From positions 1 to 35,636 of IMG/VR virus record IMGVR_UViG_3300042892_002007: a stretch of DNA of 35,636 bases; one strand, 5' to 3'. The stretch comes from a virus. This document shows, piece after piece, positions 7,845 to 15,962 of the stretch; position 1 is the stretch's first letter; each line of letters begins with the position of its first letter. A model generated the notes under the pieces. The model had not been told where the DNA came from and ran no database searches. It worked only from the letters and a program-made list of their open reading frames with translations. The position numbers and the translations under genes are program-made.

Positions 7845-8132
7845 ATGCGTTGGCTCATTCTGTTACTGTTATTGGGGCTAGTTGGAGCCGTAGCCAAGAG
7901 TGGTTGCCATGTGCGCGAGTTCTATGGAATAGCGTACACCGTTCACGACCCAACCATACGACACAAAGAAATGATGGCGTGGCTGGACAAGAACGCAGGC
8001 CATTGCAAGTCAACGGAATACATGGTGATCTGGAACAATCTGGCAGAGTGGGCTGGCACGGCCGATTCCACATGGTTGCGTAACAAAGTTGTTCATGGCT
8101 ATAAAGATGCACTTGAGCGAGAAAAGAAATGA
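7845..8132 (+). CDS. Small membrane-anchored or exported hypothetical protein
   Basis: 95 aa. The N-terminus MRWLILLLLLGLVGAVAKSGC is a signal peptide or signal anchor; the Cys at the end is not preceded by a canonical lipobox (KSG-C). The rest is polar with REFYGIAYTVHDPT, then WLDKNAGHCKSTEYMVIWNNLAEWAGTADS and a basic C-terminal helix. It is the first gene of the lysis region and overlaps the next gene (ATGA). A spanin-like role is possible from position, but no coiled coil or Pro-rich pattern supports it. The overlapping frame 7826-8083 is taken as a shadow. Confidence 0.65.
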   Translation: MRWLILLLLLGLVGAVAKSGCHVREFYGIAYTVHDPTIRHKEMMAWLDKNAGHCKSTEYMVIWNNLAEWAGTADSTWLRNKVVHGYKDALEREKK

Positions 8133-8368
8133 AGGTCAGCTACGACAAGTGGTATCCCGTAGTTCAGCCAAGAGGCTTGGTGCAACAGGAAGTCTTTATC
8201 AAAAAGGTAGAGAAACAGAACGCTGAACGGGACAATCAAGTACAGGTGGACAACCGGATCAAAAAGTTTCACCAGTATGAGTATGAGATTTACCAGTACA
8301 GAATGCGTCAGGTAACACTGGACATTCAGATCAACAACCTTAAACGTGACATTGATTTACTTGTATGA
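8129..8368 (+). CDS. Small charged, coiled-coil-like protein of the lysis region
   Basis: 79 aa, MKVSYDKWYPVVQPRGLVQQEVF then a long helical stretch rich in Lys, Gln, Glu and Tyr (KKVEKQNAERDN ... YEIYQYRMRQVTLDIQINNLKRDIDLL) that can form a coiled coil. No membrane segment or signal peptide. It overlaps both neighbours by 4 bp, so it should be co-translated with the membrane proteins around it. Function unknown. Confidence 0.6.
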   Translation: MKVSYDKWYPVVQPRGLVQQEVFIKKVEKQNAERDNQVQVDNRIKKFHQYEYEIYQYRMRQVTLDIQINNLKRDIDLLV

Positions 8369-8646
8369 CCAGAAAGCCAATACCCAGACTTAAAAAGCCT
8401 GCGCCAGATACAAGGGATAAACTAACGCTGTGGGTTACGCTCATGGTAAGCACTACCTTGTGTCTCTCCGTATTGGCTATGGTGATCAGCTTTATGTTGG
8501 GTCTGTGGGCAAAGGAAGTAGACAATGCAGAAATATTTAAAATGATTTCACCCGCGTTTTCTACTCTTATCGGCGGCATGATCGGGTTTCTGTCTGGCAT
8601 CAAACTCATGCAGAATGAAGACAAATCAAAATCTTGTAAGGAATAA
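8365..8646 (+). CDS. Two-pass membrane protein, possible holin or antiholin
   Basis: 93 aa. A basic Pro-rich cytoplasmic head (MTRKPIPRLKKPAPDTRDK) leads into one hydrophobic helix (WVTLMVSTTLCLSVLAMVIS and on to FMLGLW). A second, Gly-rich helix follows (MISPAFSTLIGGMIGFLSGI), then a charged tail. Size and topology fit a class II holin or an antiholin paired with the 3-TM protein just downstream (2 bp gap). Assigned from topology and context only. Confidence 0.55.
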   Translation: MTRKPIPRLKKPAPDTRDKLTLWVTLMVSTTLCLSVLAMVISFMLGLWAKEVDNAEIFKMISPAFSTLIGGMIGFLSGIKLMQNEDKSKSCKE

Positions 8647-8648
8647 AA

Positions 8649-9152
8649 ATGCTATCTCTACTCTCAACATTAGGCGGCCTGCTTATATCGGGCTTGCCCA
8701 AACTTTTGGACTTCTTTCAGAACAAGGCAGATCAGAAGCATGAGTTAGCTCTTGCCCGTGTCCAGATGGACTTACAGCTTCAGATGCTGGCTCAAGGCTA
8801 TGCTGCCCAAGCCAAGATAGAAGAGATACGCACCGATCAAATCGCTATGGAAACAGATGCCCAGATGACTGTTGCGGCCTATGACCACGACAAGAAGATC
8901 ATGGACAACGCCAGCCGCTGGGTGGTTAACTTTGTGGGTACTGTACGCCCGATGGTGACTTACATCTTTGTGCTGGAACTGTGTGCCATTAATGCTTGGA
9001 TGGCTTACTACATCTACACCCGTCCCAGCCTGATCACAAGCATGGATGACTTGGTGCGTTTGACCGATATTCTGTTCAGCACTGACGAGATGGCCATGCT
9101 TGGAGGCATCATTGGTTTCTGGTTTGGCTCACGTAGCTGGAGCAAGAAATGA
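8649..9152 (+). CDS. 3-TM holin family protein
   Basis: 167 aa. It starts with an amphipathic hydrophobic segment (MLSLLSTLGGLLISGLPKLL). A long helical region (DQKHELALARVQMDLQLQML) follows, then VVNFVGTVRPMVTYIFVLEL and a C-terminal GGIIGFWFGSRSWSKK. The VRPMVTYIF and GFWFGSR blocks are typical of the three-TM holin/GTA holin family. It would form membrane lesions that let the following endolysin reach peptidoglycan. The stop overlaps the endolysin start by 4 bp. Confidence 0.7.
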   Translation: MLSLLSTLGGLLISGLPKLLDFFQNKADQKHELALARVQMDLQLQMLAQGYAAQAKIEEIRTDQIAMETDAQMTVAAYDHDKKIMDNASRWVVNFVGTVRPMVTYIFVLELCAINAWMAYYIYTRPSLITSMDDLVRLTDILFSTDEMAMLGGIIGFWFGSRSWSKK

Positions 9153-9655
9153 AACTGGGCAAGGCTGGCGCTGATTTGATGCACCAGTGGGAGGGGTATC
9201 GCACTAAGCCGTACCTTTGCCCAGCCCATATCTGGACAATTGGCTATGGCCATGTGTTGTACCAAGATCAGATCCGCCTGCCTGTAGTTAGGGTAGAGGG
9301 TAAAGATACACCCATGATTCGCAAAGAGATGCCACTGAAGCCGGAGGACAACCGTGTCTGGACTAAAGAAGAGATCGAAAAACTATTCGAAGATGATGTC
9401 GGCCCTACTGAACGTGGTGTTCTACGACTTGCTCCCGCTTTATCTGGTCGTCAAGGCGCTTTCGACGCGTGTGTCAGCTTTGCCTTCAACGCCGGAGTGG
9501 GGGCTTTTCAGCGTTCTTCTATTCGGATGAAAATCAACCGTGGTGATTGGGAAGGCGCAGCCGATGCCCTCTTGCTGTACTGCATGGCAGGGGGTAAAAT
9601 TCTCCTAGGGCTAAAAAAGCGCAGGGACGCTGAAAAAGCACTGTTTTTATCCTAG
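9149..9655 (+). CDS. Endolysin, GH24 lysozyme
   Basis: 168 aa, MKLGKAGADLMHQWEGYRTKPYLC... with IWTIGYGH. The GH24 catalytic spacing Glu-8-(Asp/Cys)-5-Thr is present: E15, C24, T30. Cys replaces the usual Asp. FDACVSFAFNAGVGAF and the C-terminal GLKKRRDAEKALFL complete the family pattern. An insertion (DQIRLPVVRVEGKDTPMIRKEM) follows the catalytic loop. No signal sequence is visible, so export should depend on the upstream holin. It cleaves the MurNAc-GlcNAc bond of peptidoglycan. Confidence 0.88.
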   Translation: MKLGKAGADLMHQWEGYRTKPYLCPAHIWTIGYGHVLYQDQIRLPVVRVEGKDTPMIRKEMPLKPEDNRVWTKEEIEKLFEDDVGPTERGVLRLAPALSGRQGAFDACVSFAFNAGVGAFQRSSIRMKINRGDWEGAADALLLYCMAGGKILLGLKKRRDAEKALFLS

Positions 9656-9663
9656 GACTACCG

Positions 9664-11751
9664 ATGGCACTTAAGAAACTCGTACTAAAGCCGGGCGTTA
9701 ACCGGGAGAACACCCGTTATGCCAACGAAGGTGGCTGGTATGAGTCCGACAAGGTTCGGTTTCGCCAAGGTACGCCTGAAAAGATTGGTGGCTGGGCACG
9801 TATATCTTCATCTACATTTCAAGGTTTGTGCCGTTCCTTATGGAATTGGATCACGCTAGACAACTTAAACCTAATTGGTGTAGGCACTAACTTAAAATTT
9901 TATCTTGAGCTGGGCGGTGAGTACAACGACATTACGCCTATTCGGGCGGCGGCTATTCTAAATAACCCGTTTGCCACAACTAACCTGCTTACTTTAGTTA
10001 CAGTTACAGACACAGCCCACGGCGCAATTACGGGTGACTTTGTAACGTTTAGTAACGTAGCTCCCGTAGGTGGCCTTGATTTAAACGGTGAGTATTCTAT
10101 TACTTACGTTGACGCTAATACCTACACAATCGTATCTGCTACTGCGGCTACTTCTACTGTAGCGGCTGGTGGTGGTTCAACTGTTAATGCAATCTATCAA
10201 ATTAACGTAGGGGATCCATACGAGATTCCACTGGCCGGCTGGGGTGCTGGTACATGGGGCGCAGGAACTTGGGGATTTGGCGGTACGTCTACCTCTGCTC
10301 TTCGTTTATGGAGCCAGAACAACTTTGGTGAAGACTTGGTTTATGGTTTCCGTGGGGGCCCAATCTATTACTGGGATGCTGGCTACGGCGTAGACCCCGC
10401 GTTGGCTACGATCACTATAGCTTCTCCTGCGGTTGTGACGGCTGCTTATAGTTTGCCTAATGGTTCTCCAGTCATTTTTACTAACAGCGGGTATCCGGCT
10501 GCGTTGCCTACAGGACTGTCCCCTGGAACCATTTACTACGTCATTAACGCTAGTGGTGCAACATTTAATCTAGCTTTGACTGTTGGCGGCGCGGCTATTA
10601 CCACGACAGGAACGCAGTCAGGCGACCACTACATCATGCCTAATGGTGTAAACATTGCAAGCTTGTCAGGCGCATCAGACTGCCCAATCATCCAGAACTT
10701 TGTATTTGTATCTGACATTAGCCGGTTTGTGTTTGCGTTTGGCTGTAATGATCTAGGATCTACTACGCAGAACCCCATGTTGATTCGCTGGTCGGATCAA
10801 GAGTCTGTGGTTAATTGGACACCTTCGGCAACCAACCAGGCCGGTAGTGTGCAGTTGTCTCATGGTTCAAGCATTGTGACCGCCATCCAAACCCGCCAAG
10901 AAATTTTGGTGTGGACGGATTCAGCCATCTATTCTCTTCAATACATTGGCCCGCCGGTGGTTTGGTCTAGCCAGTTGATGGGAGATAACATCTCCATCCT
11001 TGGTCAAAACGCAGCGGCCCAAGCATCTGGCGTGGTGTACTGGATGGGCGTGGATAAGTTCTATTTGTACGATGGACGCTTACAAACACTGCCATGCGAC
11101 CTAAGAAGGTACGTATATCAAGACATTAACCTCCAGCAGAACCAGCAAGTGTTTGCTAGTACCAATGAAGGCTTTAACGAGATCTGGTGGTTCTACTGCG
11201 CAGCTGGTAGCTTGATTGCCAATCGTTATATTGTGTACAACTACCTTGAGAAAGTCTGGTACTACGGCACGATGGAACGCACAGCGTGGCTAGATTCTGG
11301 TCTAAGGGATTTCCCTATAGCCGCGACGTACAACTACAACCTAGTTAATCAAGAGTTTGGTTTAGACAACAACGAAACAGGTACGCCCGCAGGTATTGAG
11401 GCTTACATTTCTTCTTCTGAGTTTGACATTGAAGACGGTGATAGATTTGGTTTTGTTTGGCGGATGTTGCCTGACTTAACTTTTTCAGGATCAGATGCTT
11501 CGCCAACTCCGCAAGTTACGTACACTTTGTACCCCATGCAGAACTCAGGCTCTGGCACAGGCACCGCGGTAAATAAGGATGTAGACAAGTTAACCGGCGC
11601 TCAATACACAGTGACTGAAGGTTTTACAGGGCAGATCAATACCCGTGTGCGGGGCAGGCAGTTAATCTTGAAAGTTAGCTCGGACAACCTTGGCACTACA
11701 TGGCAGTTGGGTGCTACCCGTATTGACATCAGACCGGACGGCAGACGATGA
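9664..11751 (+). CDS. P22 gp10-like tail/packaged-DNA stabilization protein
   Basis: 695 aa. MALKKLVLKPGVNRENTRYANEGGWYESDKVRFRQG is the usual opening of these proteins: they bind the portal/tail junction and close the head after packaging in P22-like podoviruses. Later blocks QNPMLIRWSDQESVVNWTP, LVWTDSAIYSLQYIG and WMGVDKFYLYDGR suggest a propeller-like central body. An inserted Thr/Ala/Gly-rich domain (about residues 95-170) looks like a decoration domain. It begins the virion-protein series 9 bp after the endolysin stop. Identification is from remembered family patterns, not a search. Confidence 0.62.
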   Translation: MALKKLVLKPGVNRENTRYANEGGWYESDKVRFRQGTPEKIGGWARISSSTFQGLCRSLWNWITLDNLNLIGVGTNLKFYLELGGEYNDITPIRAAAILNNPFATTNLLTLVTVTDTAHGAITGDFVTFSNVAPVGGLDLNGEYSITYVDANTYTIVSATAATSTVAAGGGSTVNAIYQINVGDPYEIPLAGWGAGTWGAGTWGFGGTSTSALRLWSQNNFGEDLVYGFRGGPIYYWDAGYGVDPALATITIASPAVVTAAYSLPNGSPVIFTNSGYPAALPTGLSPGTIYYVINASGATFNLALTVGGAAITTTGTQSGDHYIMPNGVNIASLSGASDCPIIQNFVFVSDISRFVFAFGCNDLGSTTQNPMLIRWSDQESVVNWTPSATNQAGSVQLSHGSSIVTAIQTRQEILVWTDSAIYSLQYIGPPVVWSSQLMGDNISILGQNAAAQASGVVYWMGVDKFYLYDGRLQTLPCDLRRYVYQDINLQQNQQVFASTNEGFNEIWWFYCAAGSLIANRYIVYNYLEKVWYYGTMERTAWLDSGLRDFPIAATYNYNLVNQEFGLDNNETGTPAGIEAYISSSEFDIEDGDRFGFVWRMLPDLTFSGSDASPTPQVTYTLYPMQNSGSGTGTAVNKDVDKLTGAQYTVTEGFTGQINTRVRGRQLILKVSSDNLGTTWQLGATRIDIRPDGRR

Positions 11752-12095
11752 GCTTTCTTGTTACCACTGACTTTGAACTAAACAAGGTAGCCGCACCTAA
11801 TCTGCCACTACCTCCAGAAGATTACAACCGCCAGTATTTTGACCAGATGCTAAACATCCTGCGTCTGTATTTCAACCGGCTTGATTCGCTGACCACTCAG
11901 TTAATGGCGTCTGGCGTAGTGCCACCATTGACTAACTACACCGTAGCTACGCTACCTAGCGCAGTCACTTCAGGCGTAGGTGCAAGGTCTTTTGTAACAG
12001 ATGCTTTAGGCCCAACATTTGGGGCTACCGTTGTGACTGGCGGGGCAGTAGCCGTGCCTGTATATTCTGACGGCACAAATTGGAAGGTTGGATAA
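11748..12095 (+). CDS. Small virion-associated protein, hypothetical
   Basis: 115 aa, overlapping the upstream stop (ATGA). PPEDYNRQYFDQMLNILRLYFNRLDSLT forms a helical N-terminal half. The C-terminal half ATLPSAVTSGVGARSFVTDALGPTFGATVVTGGAVAVPVYSDGTNWKVG is a pattern seen in many phage structural proteins ('FVTDA ... VPVYSDG.W'). The stop TAA overlaps the next ATG (TAATG). It is probably a tail component or adaptor; the exact role is unknown. Confidence 0.6.
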   Translation: MSFLVTTDFELNKVAAPNLPLPPEDYNRQYFDQMLNILRLYFNRLDSLTTQLMASGVVPPLTNYTVATLPSAVTSGVGARSFVTDALGPTFGATVVTGGAVAVPVYSDGTNWKVG

Positions 12096-15000
12096 TGGCT
12101 ATTAGTTACGAAGCCGCATATGACGCGTTTGGTGGAAAAGAAGCCACTGATAACTTACTGGAACAATTAAGGTCCATGGGGTTATCTGAGGATGTAATTA
12201 ACGCTGCGTTAACCCCGTATTTCAAAACAACCCCTGCGGCTGTCACTACCCCTGCAGCGGTCACTACTCCGGCGGTTGTCACCCCGCCTGCTACAACACA
12301 AACGTTTTCAGATCAAATTACATCTGGCGCCGACACTACTCCAGATGAGTTTATGTCTTTGGTTTCAACCCCGGCCAGCACGGTAGTTGGTGGAACGGGT
12401 AATGATACGGTTACGGGCGCTAAGGGTAACGATACGGTAGTGGCTGCGGCTGGTGCCGATACAGTTGTAGGCGGAACCGGCAATGACACAGTTACGGGCG
12501 CAGCAGCGGATAACATAACTCGATCTGGATTAACTGGACAAGCCGGTCAGATGGTTGTTGAAGGCGATGATATTGAGACACAGATTTCTCAGTTGCCTAC
12601 GGAATATGCAAGCTGGTCACGTTCGGCTGATCAGCGTTCTATGGAATTAATTCGCAAGTCGGATGGGGCCGTTTTGGACCGCCGCACGGTGGGTGACTTT
12701 AGCGATCTAGAGCTTGCAAAAATTGGCTTGTCTTTTATCCCCGGCGCGGGACAGATTCTGGCTGGGTTAAATGTTGCAGATGCTGTTAGAAGAGGCGATT
12801 TATTGCAAGCGGCTATTGGTGTCACAGGATTGATGCCGGGGGCGCAAAACGTTAACACAGCGCTACGTGTGGGACAGGCCGTAGATTCTGGAAATACATT
12901 TGGGGCACTTACAGCGCTGGCTGGCAATACAGACCTACAAAACCTGACTGGTTTAAACACAGTTAACGTTGGTGGGTTTACTTCTAAAGATGTGATGTCG
13001 GCAGCCCAATTAGGATCGGCTGCTCTTGCGGGCAATACCGCTGGTGTTCTGACAAGCTTAGGTGCATTGGCTGGCAGTAGCGACACGGTGTTGGCTGGTC
13101 GGGCTTTGGGGTTAATTACACGCATTCAAAACGGAGATACCAGGGCGCTTGGCGAAGCTATTAGTTTGTCAAATAGCGTTGCTGGCGGTGGCACTACAAC
13201 TGGTTCCACTGGCTCTACCGGGTCCACCGCAGCAGCCATTACCACTTTGTCTGACGAAGACTTGGCAGAGCTACAACCCGGGGAACTAAACGCTTACCAA
13301 AATGGCGGCGTTCAGGGATTAGCTGACTTTAGACGAGACATGCGGTTGCTCAATAGTTTAACCACCAGCGGTCGCACAGGCGATGACACAGGCGGCGACA
13401 CAACTACCACAAGCACCGTGGTTGGTGGAGCCGGTAACGATGTGACACTACCCGGTGGAGTGCAACTTGCTTCGACTGGCGATGGCGTATTTAGAACAGA
13501 TGTTGGCGGCACGCCTATATTTGCGGATAGTAAAAACGCGGCCACGGTTACGGTCCCGTTTGGCTACACCTTGCTGTCTTCTTCAGAAGCAGACAATAAA
13601 CCAGAGGGCGCGTACTACGACATTACCGCCAATGCCTGGTTCAAGCCCAGCACAGACCTTGCCGATTTAACTAGCGGCACCTCTATTAAATCCGATGTGG
13701 ACCTGTTTAACAGTTCCCTTGGCGACTTAGATACGTTAGATAACACCAACAGAACAACCGATGACTTTGCTGATTTCTTAAGAACTATTGGCATTACAAA
13801 TGTGTCGGAGCTGACGGATAGCGGGCTGTCCAACCAGGACATCCTGGACATGATCAACGCGTTAGACGACACGGTCGTAGTAACTGGTGGCACTGGTAAC
13901 GATTCTATTAAAGGCGGGACAGATAACGACACCATTGAGACTGTTTCGGTTACGGGTGGCAGAGGTAATGACGTCATTACTGGCGTTAGTACCATAGGCG
14001 GTGCGGGTGGTAATGACCTGATTGTTGATGACAAAGGAACCGTTACTGTGGTGGGTAAGAAAGAATCTTGCCCGGTTGGTTCTGTGTTAAATCCTACAAC
14101 TGGTGAATGTGAAATTATTGATGACAAGGGCACAGTGACCATTGTTGACAAAAAAGAATCCTGTCCAATTGGCACGGTGTTAAATACCGAAACGGGTGAG
14201 TGTGAGGTTGTGACGGAGCAGCCTATTACATGCCCCGCAGGCTATGAACTAAACGCCGCTGGAACAGAATGTATTCCAGTAGTTGAAATTGTGGATAAGA
14301 AATGCGGCGTAGGCTACGTCTACGATGAAGAGTTAAAGAAATGTGTAGCCATAACCGAAACGCCCATTACCTGCCCAGCAGGCTATGAGCTAAATGACGC
14401 TGGTACGGAATGTATACCCGTTGTAACAATTACAGATAAAAAATGCGATGCCGGTTTTGTCTACGACGAAGACCTCAAAATGTGCGTCCCAATTAAGGTA
14501 GATGAAACATGCCCCACAGGATTCCATAAAGATGAAAGCGGCAAGTGCGTCCCAGATACCAAGGAAGATCTGAAATGCCCAGAAGGATATGAGCCTAATG
14601 AAGCTGGCACGGAATGTATTCCAGTAGTAACTATTACAGATAAAAAATGCCCGCCTGGCCAGGTGTACGACGAAGACTTAAAGATGTGCGTTGCAGTTAA
14701 GGATGAGGAATGCCCAACTGGTTATCACCGTGACGCGTCTGGAGTTTGCGTATTAGATGATTGCCCAGATGGCTACGCCCGTAATTTGGCCACTGGTGTC
14801 TGTGAAAAAGTGGAAGAGCCTTGCCCAGAAGGATTTGAACGCGATGAAATTACAGGGAAGTGTATTCCGGTAGTTACGATTGTGGACAAGAAATGTCCGA
14901 CTGGATTTGTATACGATGAAGAATTAAAAAAATGCGTACCCATTAAGGAAGAAGAGTGCCCCACGGGTTACCACCGCGATGAGTCAGGCGTTTGTGTTAA

Positions 15001-15952
15001 GGACGCAATCATTTGCCCAACAGGTTATGAGCTTAATGATGCGGGTACAGAATGCATTCCGGTTGTTGAAATCGTAGATAAGAAATGTCCAACCGGTTTT
15101 GTATACGATGAAGAGCTTAAGAAGTGTGTTCCTATTAAAGAAGAGGAATGCCCAGAAGGGTTTGAACGTGATGAACTGACGGGCAAATGTATTCCAGTCA
15201 TCACCATCGTAGATAAAAAATGTCCGGTCGGTCAGGTCTACGATGAGGAATTAAAGAAATGCGTGCCTATTGAAGAAGACTGCCCCGAAGGATTTGAGCG
15301 TGATGAAATTACGGGCAAGTGTATTCCGGTCATTGTGATTGAAGACAAGAAATGTCCGGTAGGATCTGTGTACGATGAAGAACTAAAAAAATGCGTACCT
15401 ATTGAAGAAGATTGCCCAACCGGCTTCCATAAAGACGAAGCCACCGGTTTGTGCGTGCCGGACGATGATGATAAATGTGAAACCGGGTATGAAAAAGTTG
15501 ACGGTAAATGTGTGCCGGTTTGCAAAGAAGGGTACATCCGCAACTTAGCTACCGGCGTCTGCGAAAAAGAGGCAGACAAAGCTTGTCCACTTGGGCAAGT
15601 GCGTAACGCGGAAGGTAAGTGCGTTCCTGTCACAACAGTTACGCCACCTCTTGTTTGCCCAACCGGATACCGAAACGTTGGCGGTGTGTGCGTTCCAATC
15701 ACAACCACTACGCAGCCAACTTACACAACCGGAGCATATGGCGCCCAAGGAGAAAAGACTGATCCCATCTATGCGGGCGGTATGGATGACTTTAATTTAT
15801 TGGCTACTTTAGAAGAGCTTTTGGCAAAAGAAGCCCCCAAAAAAGATACCAAGAAATCAAAGGATAAGACTAAAATGGCTACCGGCGGGCACCTTGACGA
15901 CCTGCTGGCGGAGCCGATGACAGTGGACGATCTGCTAAAACTCTTACGCTGA
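12095..15952 (+). CDS. Giant virion protein with RTX-like repeats and 25 two-Cys repeats
   Basis: 1285 aa from ATG 12095 (MAISYEAAYDAFGG), chosen over an in-frame ATG 15 bp upstream because it overlaps the previous stop. Residues about 98-140 and 596-648 hold RTX-like GGxGNDTV nonapeptides. Residues 150-560 are Gly/Ala-rich and helical, as in ejected internal proteins. Residues about 659-1199 contain 25 tandem short units C-P-x-G-(Y/F/V)-x(7-11)-C-(V/I)-P with Asp/Glu/Lys-rich linkers, giving 50 Cys. The C-terminus ends MATGGHLDDLLAEPMTVDDLLKLLR. Paired Cys spacing suggests one disulfide per unit, formed outside the cytoplasm or after lysis. Function unknown; a fibre or tail component is plausible. 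Confidence 0.75.
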   Translation: MAISYEAAYDAFGGKEATDNLLEQLRSMGLSEDVINAALTPYFKTTPAAVTTPAAVTTPAVVTPPATTQTFSDQITSGADTTPDEFMSLVSTPASTVVGGTGNDTVTGAKGNDTVVAAAGADTVVGGTGNDTVTGAAADNITRSGLTGQAGQMVVEGDDIETQISQLPTEYASWSRSADQRSMELIRKSDGAVLDRRTVGDFSDLELAKIGLSFIPGAGQILAGLNVADAVRRGDLLQAAIGVTGLMPGAQNVNTALRVGQAVDSGNTFGALTALAGNTDLQNLTGLNTVNVGGFTSKDVMSAAQLGSAALAGNTAGVLTSLGALAGSSDTVLAGRALGLITRIQNGDTRALGEAISLSNSVAGGGTTTGSTGSTGSTAAAITTLSDEDLAELQPGELNAYQNGGVQGLADFRRDMRLLNSLTTSGRTGDDTGGDTTTTSTVVGGAGNDVTLPGGVQLASTGDGVFRTDVGGTPIFADSKNAATVTVPFGYTLLSSSEADNKPEGAYYDITANAWFKPSTDLADLTSGTSIKSDVDLFNSSLGDLDTLDNTNRTTDDFADFLRTIGITNVSELTDSGLSNQDILDMINALDDTVVVTGGTGNDSIKGGTDNDTIETVSVTGGRGNDVITGVSTIGGAGGNDLIVDDKGTVTVVGKKESCPVGSVLNPTTGECEIIDDKGTVTIVDKKESCPIGTVLNTETGECEVVTEQPITCPAGYELNAAGTECIPVVEIVDKKCGVGYVYDEELKKCVAITETPITCPAGYELNDAGTECIPVVTITDKKCDAGFVYDEDLKMCVPIKVDETCPTGFHKDESGKCVPDTKEDLKCPEGYEPNEAGTECIPVVTITDKKCPPGQVYDEDLKMCVAVKDEECPTGYHRDASGVCVLDDCPDGYARNLATGVCEKVEEPCPEGFERDEITGKCIPVVTIVDKKCPTGFVYDEELKKCVPIKEEECPTGYHRDESGVCVKDAIICPTGYELNDAGTECIPVVEIVDKKCPTGFVYDEELKKCVPIKEEECPEGFERDELTGKCIPVITIVDKKCPVGQVYDEELKKCVPIEEDCPEGFERDEITGKCIPVIVIEDKKCPVGSVYDEELKKCVPIEEDCPTGFHKDEATGLCVPDDDDKCETGYEKVDGKCVPVCKEGYIRNLATGVCEKEADKACPLGQVRNAEGKCVPVTTVTPPLVCPTGYRNVGGVCVPITTTTQPTYTTGAYGAQGEKTDPIYAGGMDDFNLLATLEELLAKEAPKKDTKKSKDKTKMATGGHLDDLLAEPMTVDDLLKLLR
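14063..15705 (+). repeat. 25 tandem two-Cys protein repeats
   Basis: Counted by eye: 25 units of roughly 16-28 residues, each with one CPxG and one closing Cys, inside the 1285-aa protein. Three unit types alternate (KKC-x-xG-VYDEELKKCVPI; EECP-GYHRDESGVC; DCPEGFERDEITGKCIPV), so blocks were duplicated as pairs or triplets. DNA copies remain similar enough to recombine. Confidence 0.75.
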
Positions 15953-15962
15953 AGGAATTAAT

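Noticed and set aside
7826-8083. 85-aa frame overlapping the 7845-8132 gene
   Set aside because: It overlaps the signal-anchor protein, which has better composition and 4-bp coupling to the next gene; no SD.
15025-15708. Minus-strand frames opposite the Cys-repeat region
   Set aside because: They mirror the repeated codons of the plus-strand gene (repeated GTH..SSS..P patterns) and are an antisense shadow.
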